Assembly: GCF_900129245.1 (NCBI RefSeq)
Contig: NZ_FQUT01000003.1
Span: 62,001 to 126,000 of the forward strand
DNA from: Chryseobacterium arachidis
Lineage (GTDB): Bacteria; Bacteroidota; Bacteroidia; Flavobacteriales; Weeksellaceae
Direction: 5' to 3'
DNA: 64,000 nt
Shown: in pieces, positions 18,208 through 26,727 of the stretch
Layout: every line of letters starts with the position of its first letter
Position numbering within the stretch: the first letter of the stretch is position 1
Notes under the pieces: generated by a model
Database searches by the model: none
Seen by the model: the letters and a program-made list of their open reading frames with translations, nothing else
What the model was told of the DNA's origin: nothing
Position numbers and translations under genes: made by a program

Positions 18208-18747
18208 ATGAAAAAAATAATAGCAGGGTTCTTTTTAGGAATAACAACATTATCAAGCGCCCAGATTACCATAGGAGATACTACCGGCACAGCAACGGTA
18301 AAAACTTCCGTTTTATTAGATTTTCCGCCTAACCAAAATAAAGGAATTATCTTACCTTATGTAAGAACATTACCCACCACTCCTACTGAAGGAACTTTAA
18401 TTCTTGATGCTACTGATGCTACAAAAGCACGTGTAAAATATTATAACGGAGCATGGATAGATCTAAGTGGTCAGGATGCCGATGTGACAACAGCTTTATC
18501 CACTCAGCCAACCGTGGCACAGGTTGCTGAAGCAGCCGGAGAGAAAACAATTATCGGTGCAGCGTCCAGCACTGCCAACGGTGTATTGGTATTAGAATCC
18601 ACAACGAAATCCATGGTATTGCCTATCGTAGAAGATGTACGAAATATCCCAAGCCCGGCTGCCGGAATGATGGTCTACGTGAACAAAGCCGGAGCAAAAC
18701 GTTTAGCTGTATTCAATGGCAGCAAATGGTCTTATTGGAGACCCTAA
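18208..18747 (+). CDS. Small secreted two-module protein, partner of the preceding gene
   Basis: A 179-residue protein with a signal peptide (1-18, ending LSSAQ) and two copies of one short module. The first has LLDFPPNQNKGIILPYVRTL then VKYYNGAWIDLSG; the second has LVLESTTKSMVLPIV, AGMMVYVNKAGAKRLAVFNG and ends SKWSYWRP. It is a paralogue of the 175-residue protein at 51435-51962, which ends VWTFWKP. In both places the gene follows a larger secreted protein on the same strand (here a 55-base gap), so the two products probably work together. A terminator follows. Function unknown. Confidence 0.7.
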   Translation: MKKIIAGFFLGITTLSSAQITIGDTTGTATVKTSVLLDFPPNQNKGIILPYVRTLPTTPTEGTLILDATDATKARVKYYNGAWIDLSGQDADVTTALSTQPTVAQVAEAAGEKTIIGAASSTANGVLVLESTTKSMVLPIVEDVRNIPSPAAGMMVYVNKAGAKRLAVFNGSKWSYWRP

Positions 18748-18787
18748 ATCATCAGATGGTTCTAAAAACATAAAAATCTTGTTCCCA

Positions 18788-18816
18788 AAGCCTCCTTTTT
18801 CAGGAGGTTTTTTCTT
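18788..18816 (+). terminator. Terminator of the small cassette
   Basis: cctcc (18791-18795) pairs with ggagg (18803-18807); the stem extends with flanking A/T pairs and is followed by TTTTTTCTTTTT. Confidence 0.75.
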
Positions 18817-18857
18817 TTTATTTTTTATTTAAATCCGTTCAATATGCCAATTGGCAA

Positions 18858-18890
18858 CAAAAAACCACCGAAAAAATTCAGTGGTTTTGC
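18858..18890 (-). terminator. Terminator of the His-rich lipoprotein gene
   Basis: aaaaccacc (18861-18869) pairs with gtggtttt (18881-18888); the minus strand continues with a T tract. Confidence 0.7.
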
Positions 18891-18921
18891 TAACAAGATT
18901 AAAGGATATAAAAAATTAATT

Positions 18922-19482
18922 TTAATGTGCGTCAACTGTAATATCTACATCACTTTCCCCTCCCTGAGTTTGTCCTAACTGATTCGTTGCAGAAGGATAA
19001 TTCTGGTTCACAGATGTTGGCCCGTGGATAAGTTTAATATTCATTTTTCCTGTTGACTGAGTAGAATTGATTGTCCATTCAGTTCTTAAACCTAATTTGT
19101 TGCCATCTGTTCTTACAATATCGTTTGCTGCTCTCAATACAACGATATCTGCGTTTGCCGGAGCGTATGTTATGAAATGATGATCTTTCTCTTCCTCAAT
19201 TTCTTCTGATGAATCATAATGATCATTGTGCTTAATCTGGAAATCCAATTCTGCCAAATAAGTATCACCTGCATGCAAATGCAAATGACCGTCTGCAACA
19301 CCCGATATTACATTCACAGTTTGTACATCTGTTGCATCTGATTTGTTGGTAAGCTTCAGAACGACTTTCCCGATTTCGTCATGTTCATGAACATCTTCAG
19401 GAATGGCATCGTCATCATTTCTACAAGAGAAAACTAAAAGAGCTGCAAAAAGGACTAATGTTATATTGATGAATTTTTTCAT
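18922..19482 (-). CDS. Histidine-rich lipoprotein of a metal-uptake locus
   Basis: A 186-residue protein with a lipoprotein signal: hydrophobic stretch to VFSC, Cys20 being the likely lipidated residue, followed by acidic RNDDDAIPED. Histidine-rich clusters HEHDE, HLHLH, HNDHYD and DHHF suggest transition-metal binding, zinc being the first candidate. It lies 28 bases downstream of the TonB receptor gene and ends in a terminator, so it is probably the last gene of that operon. Such lipoproteins may pass metal to the receptor, but that role is inferred. Confidence 0.72.
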   Translation of the reverse strand: MKKFINITLVLFAALLVFSCRNDDDAIPEDVHEHDEIGKVVLKLTNKSDATDVQTVNVISGVADGHLHLHAGDTYLAELDFQIKHNDHYDSSEEIEEEKDHHFITYAPANADIVVLRAANDIVRTDGNKLGLRTEWTINSTQSTGKMNIKLIHGPTSVNQNYPSATNQLGQTQGGESDVDITVDAH

Positions 19483-19510
19483 TTTAATGTAAATTTTAAG
19501 TAATTAATAA

Positions 19511-21895
19511 TTAGAAATTGTATTTAAGAGTAACGACGAAATTCCTTCCGGGTTCGTACATATAATATCTGAGTCTGTTCAGATATTCGCGATACTCTAC
19601 GTTAAAAATGTTGTTGATTCTGAAATTCAGATTCAGATTTTTATATAAGTCTGCTCCTACCGAAGCATTGAATAAGGTGAACGCAGCAGGCGTAGAGCTG
19701 AAATCCACAACTTCGTTTCTTTCTACTCCGTCTTTAATAAATGTTACCGGTAAATTTCTTATCGGAAAACGGTTTTGTTTAAATGTATTCTCGTTTTCCA
19801 AGGTAACATAGAAATTTTTAGGCTTGTTTAGATTCAGCTCGATTGAATTTCTCAGTTTTGCCGGCATCATTAAAATCAACGGCTCATGATTCGAAAGATC
19901 GTCACCTCTCAAAATGCTGAAGCCCGATTTCCATTTCAGATTATCCAAAATTGATAATTCGGCATCGGCATCCAAACCGTAAATCCTTGCCTTAATCTGC
20001 TGATAAGTCCAAACCGGGAAAACCCCTCTGTTGGTATTCAAAACACTCGTCGGGATCTGATTTACAAAATTGTCTGAAATCATCAGGTATGGACTTGCTT
20101 CAATATGAAGTCCTCTCAGGATATTAAAATGCCCCGCTAATGAAAGATTAACATTATAAACCGTTTCTTTTTTAATGCCCAGATTACCTTCTTCCATTAC
20201 CGCTGCAGAATGGTGCAGTCCGTCTGAAAACAGTTCCGCCGCATTCGGACTTCTGTCTGCTCTTGATACATTCAATTTAAACTCAAGATTCTGCGTTGGT
20301 TTATAATCTAAGCCCATATTTGCAGAAAAATTATGATAATCTAAAATCGGTCTTGTTAAAATTCTGCTTCCTGATTCGCTTACAAAAAATTCCGGAAACT
20401 GATCTGCATAATTATCATTCCACTTATCAGAATCATAATATTTATACGCATCATATCTGCTGAAATCATATCTCACGGCAGCTTCTGCATTGAATTTTGA
20501 ATTAAAACGATATTTAAAGACAGAAAAAGTACCGCCATCATATCGATAATAATCAGGAATCAAACGTCTTGCTTTGGTAGCAGGGTTGGGAAAATTATCC
20601 TGAAAAGCTGCTGAAATACCGCTTTCGAGACTCCAGTTTGTACGCTCAATAAGATGAACCAGACTTGCAGAATGAGTAATTAAACGCAAATCCATTGAAG
20701 GCAGTTCGCTCAATTCCCCTCTTCTGATATCAAATTCTTTTCTACGGTTTAGCTGAAAACTGTATTGAAAAGTCAGTTTCCCAAAATCAGCAAACCTCCT
20801 GTAAGCCGAAAGTTTTGCAATATGATGCTCTACTTCCTGCTTCGGATTGTCTATATCGTAGGTAAACTGATCAAGATAAAAAGGCTGACCGAAATTCACA
20901 GCATTATAAAAATCTTCCGGACTCGACAAATGCGCTCCTTTATAAATCCCAAATTCCTGGTTGATTCCGCTGTATGAAATATCAAATCCCTGAAGAAAAC
21001 TATGCTTGCCGAATGCAAAATTGAAAGAATTGAATTCCATTCCCGTATTTTGCAGGGTGTGATGCGGAACATACTGATCTCCTGTTTTCCTGTAGCTTCC
21101 GCCCGTTTTTACAAACCATTGGTTTTCCCAGGTTTTGGCAACGTTTGCAGCAATTTCACCACCTCTTCCACTGGAAATCCCTGAAAGTTTCAGGCTTCCC
21201 ATAATCGTATCTCTCTTTGGTAAAATCGCAGGCTCCAAAACGACTACACCGCCTACACCTTCATTTCCGTACTTCAGGGCGGCTGCACCTTTGATAACAT
21301 CAATGTGTTCAAAATCATTCACATCAATATTGGGGGCGTGCTCTACTCCCCATTCCTGTTCTGCCATTTTTACCCCGTTGTTTACAATAGAAATCCGGCT
21401 TCCATACAACCCACGAATAACAGGTTTTGTAATATTATTTCCTGTTTTCAGAGCAGTAACTCCTGAAATTTTAGATAATAAATTCCCCAGGTTTTCCGTG
21501 GAATTTCTCTCGATTTCAGCTTTATCAAGCGTTCTCATGATCACAGAGCCTTTTGTTTTGTGGCTTCCGTGGATGGTAACCGTTTCGATATCACCGATAT
21601 GATGTTCTAAAGTAATGGCTAAATGCAAATCTCTGTCGACTCCCACATTTTCAGTATAATCATCGCACAGAGGATGTTTGGCAATGAGCTGATATTTTCC
21701 TGCAGGAATTTTATTGAATGAGAACTTACCTTTTTTATCTGTTTTTGCAGTGAAGTCACCGAGTTTCACGACTGCATTTTCCAGCATGGTTTTGTCATGA
21801 AAATCCTGAACAGTTCCTTCTACAGAGTAAGTCTGCTGTGCGTTTGTAAATGCAAATCCGCATAGGATAAGCATTAAACTATATATCAATTTCAT
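19511..21895 (-). CDS. TonB-dependent outer-membrane receptor, ZnuD-like
   Basis: A 794-residue receptor. Signal peptide 1-19 (ends TNAQ); carboxypeptidase-regulatory-like domain about 20-105; plug domain about 110-220 with IRGLYGSRISIVNNGVK, the HAPNIDV segment and VIKGAAALKYGNEGVGGVV; then a 22-strand barrel ending in a terminal Phe (VTLKYNF). Plug features resemble ZnuD-type zinc receptors. The neighbouring His-rich lipoprotein supports metal transport, while the exact ligand is not proven. I chose the ATG at 21895 over the one at 21937 because it puts the signal peptide at the N-terminus. Confidence 0.85.
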   Translation of the reverse strand: MKLIYSLMLILCGFAFTNAQQTYSVEGTVQDFHDKTMLENAVVKLGDFTAKTDKKGKFSFNKIPAGKYQLIAKHPLCDDYTENVGVDRDLHLAITLEHHIGDIETVTIHGSHKTKGSVIMRTLDKAEIERNSTENLGNLLSKISGVTALKTGNNITKPVIRGLYGSRISIVNNGVKMAEQEWGVEHAPNIDVNDFEHIDVIKGAAALKYGNEGVGGVVVLEPAILPKRDTIMGSLKLSGISSGRGGEIAANVAKTWENQWFVKTGGSYRKTGDQYVPHHTLQNTGMEFNSFNFAFGKHSFLQGFDISYSGINQEFGIYKGAHLSSPEDFYNAVNFGQPFYLDQFTYDIDNPKQEVEHHIAKLSAYRRFADFGKLTFQYSFQLNRRKEFDIRRGELSELPSMDLRLITHSASLVHLIERTNWSLESGISAAFQDNFPNPATKARRLIPDYYRYDGGTFSVFKYRFNSKFNAEAAVRYDFSRYDAYKYYDSDKWNDNYADQFPEFFVSESGSRILTRPILDYHNFSANMGLDYKPTQNLEFKLNVSRADRSPNAAELFSDGLHHSAAVMEEGNLGIKKETVYNVNLSLAGHFNILRGLHIEASPYLMISDNFVNQIPTSVLNTNRGVFPVWTYQQIKARIYGLDADAELSILDNLKWKSGFSILRGDDLSNHEPLILMMPAKLRNSIELNLNKPKNFYVTLENENTFKQNRFPIRNLPVTFIKDGVERNEVVDFSSTPAAFTLFNASVGADLYKNLNLNFRINNIFNVEYREYLNRLRYYMYEPGRNFVVTLKYNF

Positions 21896-22211
21896 TGTTA
21901 AATAGATTGATTGCGTACATTTTAAGTCGTTCATCATGAAGAATGATTACTTAAAAATACATTTCGTTAAAATTTTGAATTGGATTTTGTTAACTTATAA
22001 CCTCTACGCTCAAGTTTGACCCATTAAGATTTTATTTTAAGCATTTTAGAGTCTTTAAGTTTAGTTATGCTTTGAAGAGATATTAAAAAATCTACATGAT
22101 TTTCTTAACAAAACTAAACTCCTAAGTCCTCCTTAACGGTTAAAAAACAGGGTTAGTTTAATTAAAATACCTCAAGTACTTAAAGCTAAAAATCCGGAAA
22201 GAATCTATAAA
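21896..22211. other. Intergenic region upstream of the TonB receptor
   Basis: No gene seen in these 316 bases. The stretch should hold the promoter of the receptor operon, but no clear TAnnTTTG box with matching TTG was found, and no certain metal-regulator operator. Confidence 0.3.
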
Positions 22212-22568
22212 TTATGAAATTGCGGGAGGTCCCCGAAGCTGAAAGGTGAATTTGGTCTGAGACCATATTTTTTCCTGAATAGCAATAACCTGCTTTACTT
22301 CATGTGTATAGTTTTCAAAGGAAAAGCTAAACTCTTCAGGAACTAAAGTATGTCCGGTAGCTAAGAAATGACATGCCAGACAGTCTCCGGCTTTTTCTTT
22401 CACTACATTTTTTGCAATGGTATTTTCTGATTTTTTGAAACTGAAATTTTTAAAAACTTCTTCAGAACTGTGACTGTGAAAATTTTGGGAAAACATCGCA
22501 AGGAAATATATCCCAAACAATAGTTTGGAGATAAAACTTTTCAGATTTCTGCTTTCCTTAAAAATCAT
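22212..22568 (-). CDS. Small secreted or membrane protein, DUF2946-like
   Basis: A 118-residue protein with a hydrophobic N-terminal segment (about 14-28) followed by a His/Cys-containing middle part: FHSHSSEE and CLACHF. It ends LRGPPAIS; the terminal R-x-PP motif with an upstream HSH and Cys pair is typical of small DUF2946-like proteins often found with metal transport genes. It lies upstream of, and in the same direction as, the TonB receptor operon but with 316 bases between. Metal-related function is inferred from residues and context. Confidence 0.6.
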   Translation of the reverse strand: MIFKESRNLKSFISKLLFGIYFLAMFSQNFHSHSSEEVFKNFSFKKSENTIAKNVVKEKAGDCLACHFLATGHTLVPEEFSFSFENYTHEVKQVIAIQEKIWSQTKFTFQLRGPPAIS

Positions 22569-22663
22569 CCGTCAAAATTATAAAAATAATTTAAGTTTTT
22601 AGATTAAAGTTTTATTAAAAATTATGATAAAACTATAGAATATGTTGTAATAACTCTGATTTT

Positions 22664-22862
22664 CTTACAGGAAACCCGTTGTGCATTTTGCAAAATTTTG
22701 GTATTAAGTCCGTCAGTTCAAGTGTTTTCCGTAACAAAGTTAAGAAAAAATATATCGAAACAAATTGATCTTCAAAATTACAAACTTCTCGATACGATTT
22801 TTTTCAAAAATCTACTCGAAGCGACGAAAAACAAATCAAAATGCACAACGGGTTACAAGAAT
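22664..22862. mobile_element. MITE-like element, copy 1 (family B)
   Basis: Element 22675-22852, extended inverted repeats 22673-22690 (aacccgttgtgcattttg) and 22837-22854, its exact reverse complement. Inside, a second inverted repeat (atatcgaaa against ttctcgatac) can fold. It is flanked by TTACAGGAAA (22665-22674) and TTACAAGAAT (22853-22862), 8 of 10 identical, an aged target duplication. No transposase is encoded. Copies 2 and 3 are at 40740-40919 and 45071-45242. Confidence 0.75.
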
Positions 22863-22883
22863 TATTTTGTTTTGATATTTTTA

Positions 22884-22964
22884 AATGCTTCGACAGGCTC
22901 AGCATGACCATCGACTAACTGTTATGATATAACATTAAATTATCCACAATGTCATGCTAAGCAT
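22884..22964. repeat. Dispersed hairpin repeat (family C)
   Basis: gctcagcatgac (22897-22908) and gtcatgctaagc (22951-22962) are inverted repeats with one mismatch. The left part, atgcttcgacaggctcagc, is the core of a repeat common between genes in Flavobacteriia. It sits downstream of the ABC-F gene and could act as its terminator. Confidence 0.55.
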
Positions 22965-22995
22965 ATCTCGCTATTATCTTTTTAATTCAAAAAAA

Positions 22996-24930
22996 TTAGT
23001 CCAGCTGAGCACCCAAATGTTCCCACTCCTGTAAAGCAAGATCCAGATCCTCTTTAATTTGATTATATTTTTCCAACGTTTCTTCAGAAGGATTTTCTTT
23101 GGTAAAAGAAGCCTCAAATTCCTCCACTTTTGTTTCAAGCTCGGAAATTCTTTCTTCTACTTTTTTTATTTTATTCTGAATATTTTTCTGCTCTTTGCTT
23201 ACAATGGTTGCCGGCTGCTGGTTGTCGGCTACCGGTTTTTCTTCCTTCTTAGCTTTTACCTCAACTTTAGCTTCTTCACCGTGAAGTTTTGCTTTTTCAG
23301 CAGAAATTTCTCTAATCGATTCTTTTTGTCTGAATTCAAGATATTCGTTGATGTCTCCCAGGAATTCTTTCATTTTACCGTCACGGAATTCGTAAATCTT
23401 ATCACAAAGACCTTGCAAGAATTCTCTATCGTGCGAAATTACGATCAACGTTCCTTCAAATTTCTGTAAAGCAAGCTTGATAATTTCCTTAGACTGAATA
23501 TCCAGGTGATTCGTAGGTTCGTCCATAATCAACGTATTGAACGGACGTAGCAACAATTTACAAAGTGCCAAACGGTTTCTCTCCCCTCCGGAAAGTACTT
23601 TCGTTTTTTTATTTACCGCTTCACCCTGGAACAAGAAAGATCCTAACAAATCACGAACTCTCGGTCTTGTTTCTTCTGTTGCCGCGTCTTCCGCTTCTTC
23701 CTGAACCGTTTTATTCGGTGTTAAAACTTCTTCCTGATTCTGAGCGAAGTAACCGATATTTACATTATGTCCTAAATTCCAAGAACCTGAATAATCTTTG
23801 ATGTCTCCGGCAAGAATTTTTGCCAAGGTTGTTTTCCCCTGCCCGTTTTGACCAAGAAGAGCAATTCTGTCTCCTCTCTGAACAATGAAATCTACATCAT
23901 CAAAGATTTGTTTTTCGCCATAAGATTTTCCGAGATTTTCAGCTTCGAAAATAACTTTCCCGGGAACCTGCGACTGAACGAAACGAATGTTGAATTTTGA
24001 AACGTCTTCATTATCAACCTCAATACGTTCGATTTTATCTAATTTTTTAATAAGCGACTGCGCAAAAGAAGCCTTTGTAGCACTGGCACGGAACTTATTG
24101 ATATTATCTTCCATTTGCTTGATTTCCGCATCCTGATTCTTCTTCGCCTGAATCAGTTTTTCACGGCGGTCTTCACGCATGATCAGATATTTGGAATAAT
24201 TGGCTTTGTAATCATCCACCTTTCTGTTATTCACATCAAAAGTACGGTTACAAACTGCCGTCATGAACTGCTTATCGTGGCTTACCAGAACGATTGCGCC
24301 AGGATAATCTTTCAGGAAATTTTCCAGCCACATGATCGATTCCATATCCAAGTGGTTGGTAGGCTCATCGAGAAGCATAATATCGTTCTTTTGAAGAAGT
24401 AATTTCGCCAACTCGATTCTCATTCTCCAACCTCCGGAAAATTCATCGGTGATTTTTTGGAAATCATCTGCCTTGAAACCAAGACCAAACAAAACTTTTT
24501 CCATGTCACCTTCCAAATTGTAGGCATCATGATTCATTAAAAGATCGTTGAGTTCGGTCATTTTATTAATTAAATCTGTATAAGAATCACTTTCGTAGTC
24601 TGTTCTTACCGTCATCTGATGGTTTACCTCTTCCAATTCGTTTTTCCAGGCGTTGATCTGCTCGAAAGCCTGCATCGTTTCTGCCCAAACCGTTCTTCCT
24701 TTTACGAAATCAAGGTCTTGTTTTAAGAAACCAATGGTAATGTTTCCTTCAGGAACTACGTTTCCTTCGTAGAAAGTGATTTCTCCGGAAAGCATTTTCA
24801 ACAGAGTGGATTTCCCTGCTCCATTTTTACCGACCAAACCAATTTTATCATCCTTTTTTATCGTGAAATTCACGTTTTGAAAAAGATAATTCCCCGAGTG
24901 ATGTAATCCTAAACCTTGAACCGAAAGCAT
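22996..24930 (-). CDS. ABC-F family ATPase (Uup/EttA-like)
   Basis: A 644-residue cytoplasmic protein with two ABC domains and no membrane domain. Domain 1: Walker A GKNGAGKST, signature FSGGWRMR, Walker B MLLDEPTNHLD. Domain 2: Walker A GQNGQGKTT, signature LSGGERNR, Walker B LIMDEPTNHLD. A linker between them has the charged helical arms of the P-site tRNA-interaction motif, and residues about 540-644 form a Lys/Glu-rich coiled coil like the Uup C-terminal domain. ABC-F proteins act on the ribosome. A minus-strand -7 box TATTTTTG lies at 24978-24971. Resistance-type ABC-F cannot be excluded, but the length and tail favour Uup. Confidence 0.9.
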   Translation of the reverse strand: MLSVQGLGLHHSGNYLFQNVNFTIKKDDKIGLVGKNGAGKSTLLKMLSGEITFYEGNVVPEGNITIGFLKQDLDFVKGRTVWAETMQAFEQINAWKNELEEVNHQMTVRTDYESDSYTDLINKMTELNDLLMNHDAYNLEGDMEKVLFGLGFKADDFQKITDEFSGGWRMRIELAKLLLQKNDIMLLDEPTNHLDMESIMWLENFLKDYPGAIVLVSHDKQFMTAVCNRTFDVNNRKVDDYKANYSKYLIMREDRREKLIQAKKNQDAEIKQMEDNINKFRASATKASFAQSLIKKLDKIERIEVDNEDVSKFNIRFVQSQVPGKVIFEAENLGKSYGEKQIFDDVDFIVQRGDRIALLGQNGQGKTTLAKILAGDIKDYSGSWNLGHNVNIGYFAQNQEEVLTPNKTVQEEAEDAATEETRPRVRDLLGSFLFQGEAVNKKTKVLSGGERNRLALCKLLLRPFNTLIMDEPTNHLDIQSKEIIKLALQKFEGTLIVISHDREFLQGLCDKIYEFRDGKMKEFLGDINEYLEFRQKESIREISAEKAKLHGEEAKVEVKAKKEEKPVADNQQPATIVSKEQKNIQNKIKKVEERISELETKVEEFEASFTKENPSEETLEKYNQIKEDLDLALQEWEHLGAQLD

Positions 24931-25055
24931 GCTAAATAATGATTAATAATGAATAATGAATTTTCGCGTGCAAAAATACGGAAAAAGAAATGAATAGCAG
25001 AATGTAAAAGAAATGTAACGTATAATTCAAATTTTATCATGCTTTTATTGCCAAA

Positions 25056-25107
25056 TTGTTTTAACCAAAAAGATACAGCAGAAAGCGGGAAATTGCTCCA
25101 AAAAACA
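25056..25107. repeat. Partial copy of dispersed repeat family A
   Basis: taaccaaaaagatacag, then agaaagcgggaaattgctcc, matches the right half of the repeat at 7733-7840 with a few changes; the left half with the paired stem is missing or too diverged to see. Confidence 0.55.
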
Positions 25108-25185
25108 ATAAAAATACATTTAGAGGGAGTCAAAAAGCTCCAAATAAAAAATGGAAACAGCTTAAAAGATAAAAATAAAGCACAA

Positions 25186-25213
25186 AAAAAGAGCTGTCTA
25201 ACCACGACAGCCC
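25186..25213 (-). terminator. Terminator of the lipase gene
   Basis: gctgtc (25193-25198) pairs with gacagc (25206-25211), followed on the minus strand by a T tract. Confidence 0.7.
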
Positions 25214-25241
25214 CACACCTAAATTTAAAACTGAAAAAGTA

Positions 25242-26588
25242 CTAACATTTATTATATAAATTCTCTTTAATTAAAATGGTACGGTTCCAATTATCGTTAT
25301 TCGGAATGTTTGTTCCGTATGCGTAATCCACAATAGAATCTTCTATGTGATGTATTTCTGACTGTACTTTTGACTGGTTTTTGCTGAACTGATCATCCGA
25401 ATGGCTCGGCACATTCAAACCATTGTTGATGAATTCAGGATTGATTTCCGATACTGAACTGTTGGGCAATGAAGAATGATATAACCCGAAGTTGGCCGAA
25501 ATATGGGTATAATCTGCCAATTTTTCATAATCATAATCCGGTTGTAATTCTTTTGAAAGATTTTCTTTATAATGTTCCAATTGGTTTGAAAGCTGACTTA
25601 AATAAGAATGGAACTCGGTATCAAAATCAAAATTGGTTTCATCAAAATCGGTATTAAAAATCGGCTGCTGGGCATTGGATTCTGTTAACATCAATTTCCC
25701 ATACACCTTTGAAAGCTCATTGTATACAAGATTTCTCGCTATGTAGGCCTGGGAAAAAACTTCACCATGATCTACCTTAACATCTCTTAAAACAGCATCC
25801 CAGACTTTACTTCCATTAGAATCCAAAGTTGCTGCCTTCAGATTTTCCACATAATAGTATAATTCCTTATTTTCCAGAAAATTGGGAGAAATGTACACCG
25901 ATTGAGAGCCTTCCAAATATCCTCCTCCGATATCCGCATGAGCTCCCGGAACGAAAATCTCTTTCCATACAGAGTGTTCAGATTCATAGATTGCATCTCT
26001 TTTCTCTTTCGTCTCGCTGAAAAACCCTGTTAAAGGAAAAAAATACCTGCACTCGTTAAGAGAACAAATATGCAAAGCCTTTTCCGTTTCCGGAAAAACC
26101 GTGATATTATAATCGTTGAAAGCCGCAGATTCCACGGTATCGAAAACACCCAGAAATTTCACTTTGATAACGGCAGAATATTTGGAATCAGGCTTCTGCA
26201 GTTCGTAACAAAAGTTTCTTGCCAGCATAGAACCCCGGCTAAAACCATAAACATAAAAATGGTATTCAGCATTTTTATCAGCCATTTTTTCTTCGGCAAA
26301 AGCAAAAGCCTTCTCCAATTTATCTTCAGAGGAATACCCGTGGTATCCCGAAGGATTAAGACAGGTTGCCATTGCAAAATCGCTGTCTTCCGCATGAGTA
26401 ACGGTACCAATTCCTTCTATATACAACTTTTCATTTCCATTGAACAGGGTAAACAGTTTATAGATATTGGTAGGATTTCCGTAATAGCTTTCATTATTTT
26501 TAAGGGGTTTTTCAACAGAAACTGCATTCATCCCGTTGTTTCCCGTACCATCAAAAAAAATTCCGACAGAGATGATGTTATTTTTCAT
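25242..26588 (-). CDS. Tle1-like / DUF2235 phospholipase-fold protein
   Basis: A 448-residue alpha/beta hydrolase of the DUF2235 type. It starts ISVGIFFDGTGNN, the family's first strand; the nucleophile elbow is GFSRGS (S117), FLGVFDT carries the likely acid D150, and VPGAHADIGGGY (H217) carries the catalytic His. The rest is a family-specific helical region. Some members are Tle1 effectors of type VI secretion that cut membrane phospholipids; others are stand-alone. No Hcp, VgrG, adaptor or immunity gene is adjacent, and no signal peptide is seen, so export and target are unknown. Transcribed alone after the response regulator's terminator. Confidence 0.78.
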   Translation of the reverse strand: MKNNIISVGIFFDGTGNNGMNAVSVEKPLKNNESYYGNPTNIYKLFTLFNGNEKLYIEGIGTVTHAEDSDFAMATCLNPSGYHGYSSEDKLEKAFAFAEEKMADKNAEYHFYVYGFSRGSMLARNFCYELQKPDSKYSAVIKVKFLGVFDTVESAAFNDYNITVFPETEKALHICSLNECRYFFPLTGFFSETKEKRDAIYESEHSVWKEIFVPGAHADIGGGYLEGSQSVYISPNFLENKELYYYVENLKAATLDSNGSKVWDAVLRDVKVDHGEVFSQAYIARNLVYNELSKVYGKLMLTESNAQQPIFNTDFDETNFDFDTEFHSYLSQLSNQLEHYKENLSKELQPDYDYEKLADYTHISANFGLYHSSLPNSSVSEINPEFINNGLNVPSHSDDQFSKNQSKVQSEIHHIEDSIVDYAYGTNIPNNDNWNRTILIKENLYNKC

Positions 26589-26696
26589 TGCACTTGTGGT
26601 TTTATTTCGAGCTTCATTATTAATAATGAAGTGCTTCTTTTATGAACTTTTCAAAGTAACGATGAAAAAGTATGGGATGATAGAGTAAAAAGTACC

Positions 26697-26727
26697 AAAA
26701 AAAAAATTCCGTATTTCTACGGAATCA
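26697..26727 (-). terminator. Terminator overlapping the response regulator stop codon
   Basis: attccgt (26706-26712) and acggaat (26719-26725) form a hairpin that includes the first base of the stop region; nine or more T follow on the minus strand. Confidence 0.75.

Noticed and set aside
22698..22907. Small open frame inside the intergenic region
   Set aside because: It lies almost entirely in the family B element and would not be kept in copies 2 and 3.
25242..26588. Type VI secretion locus
   Set aside because: Only the Tle1-like gene is present; the neighbours are a two-component system and an ABC-F gene.
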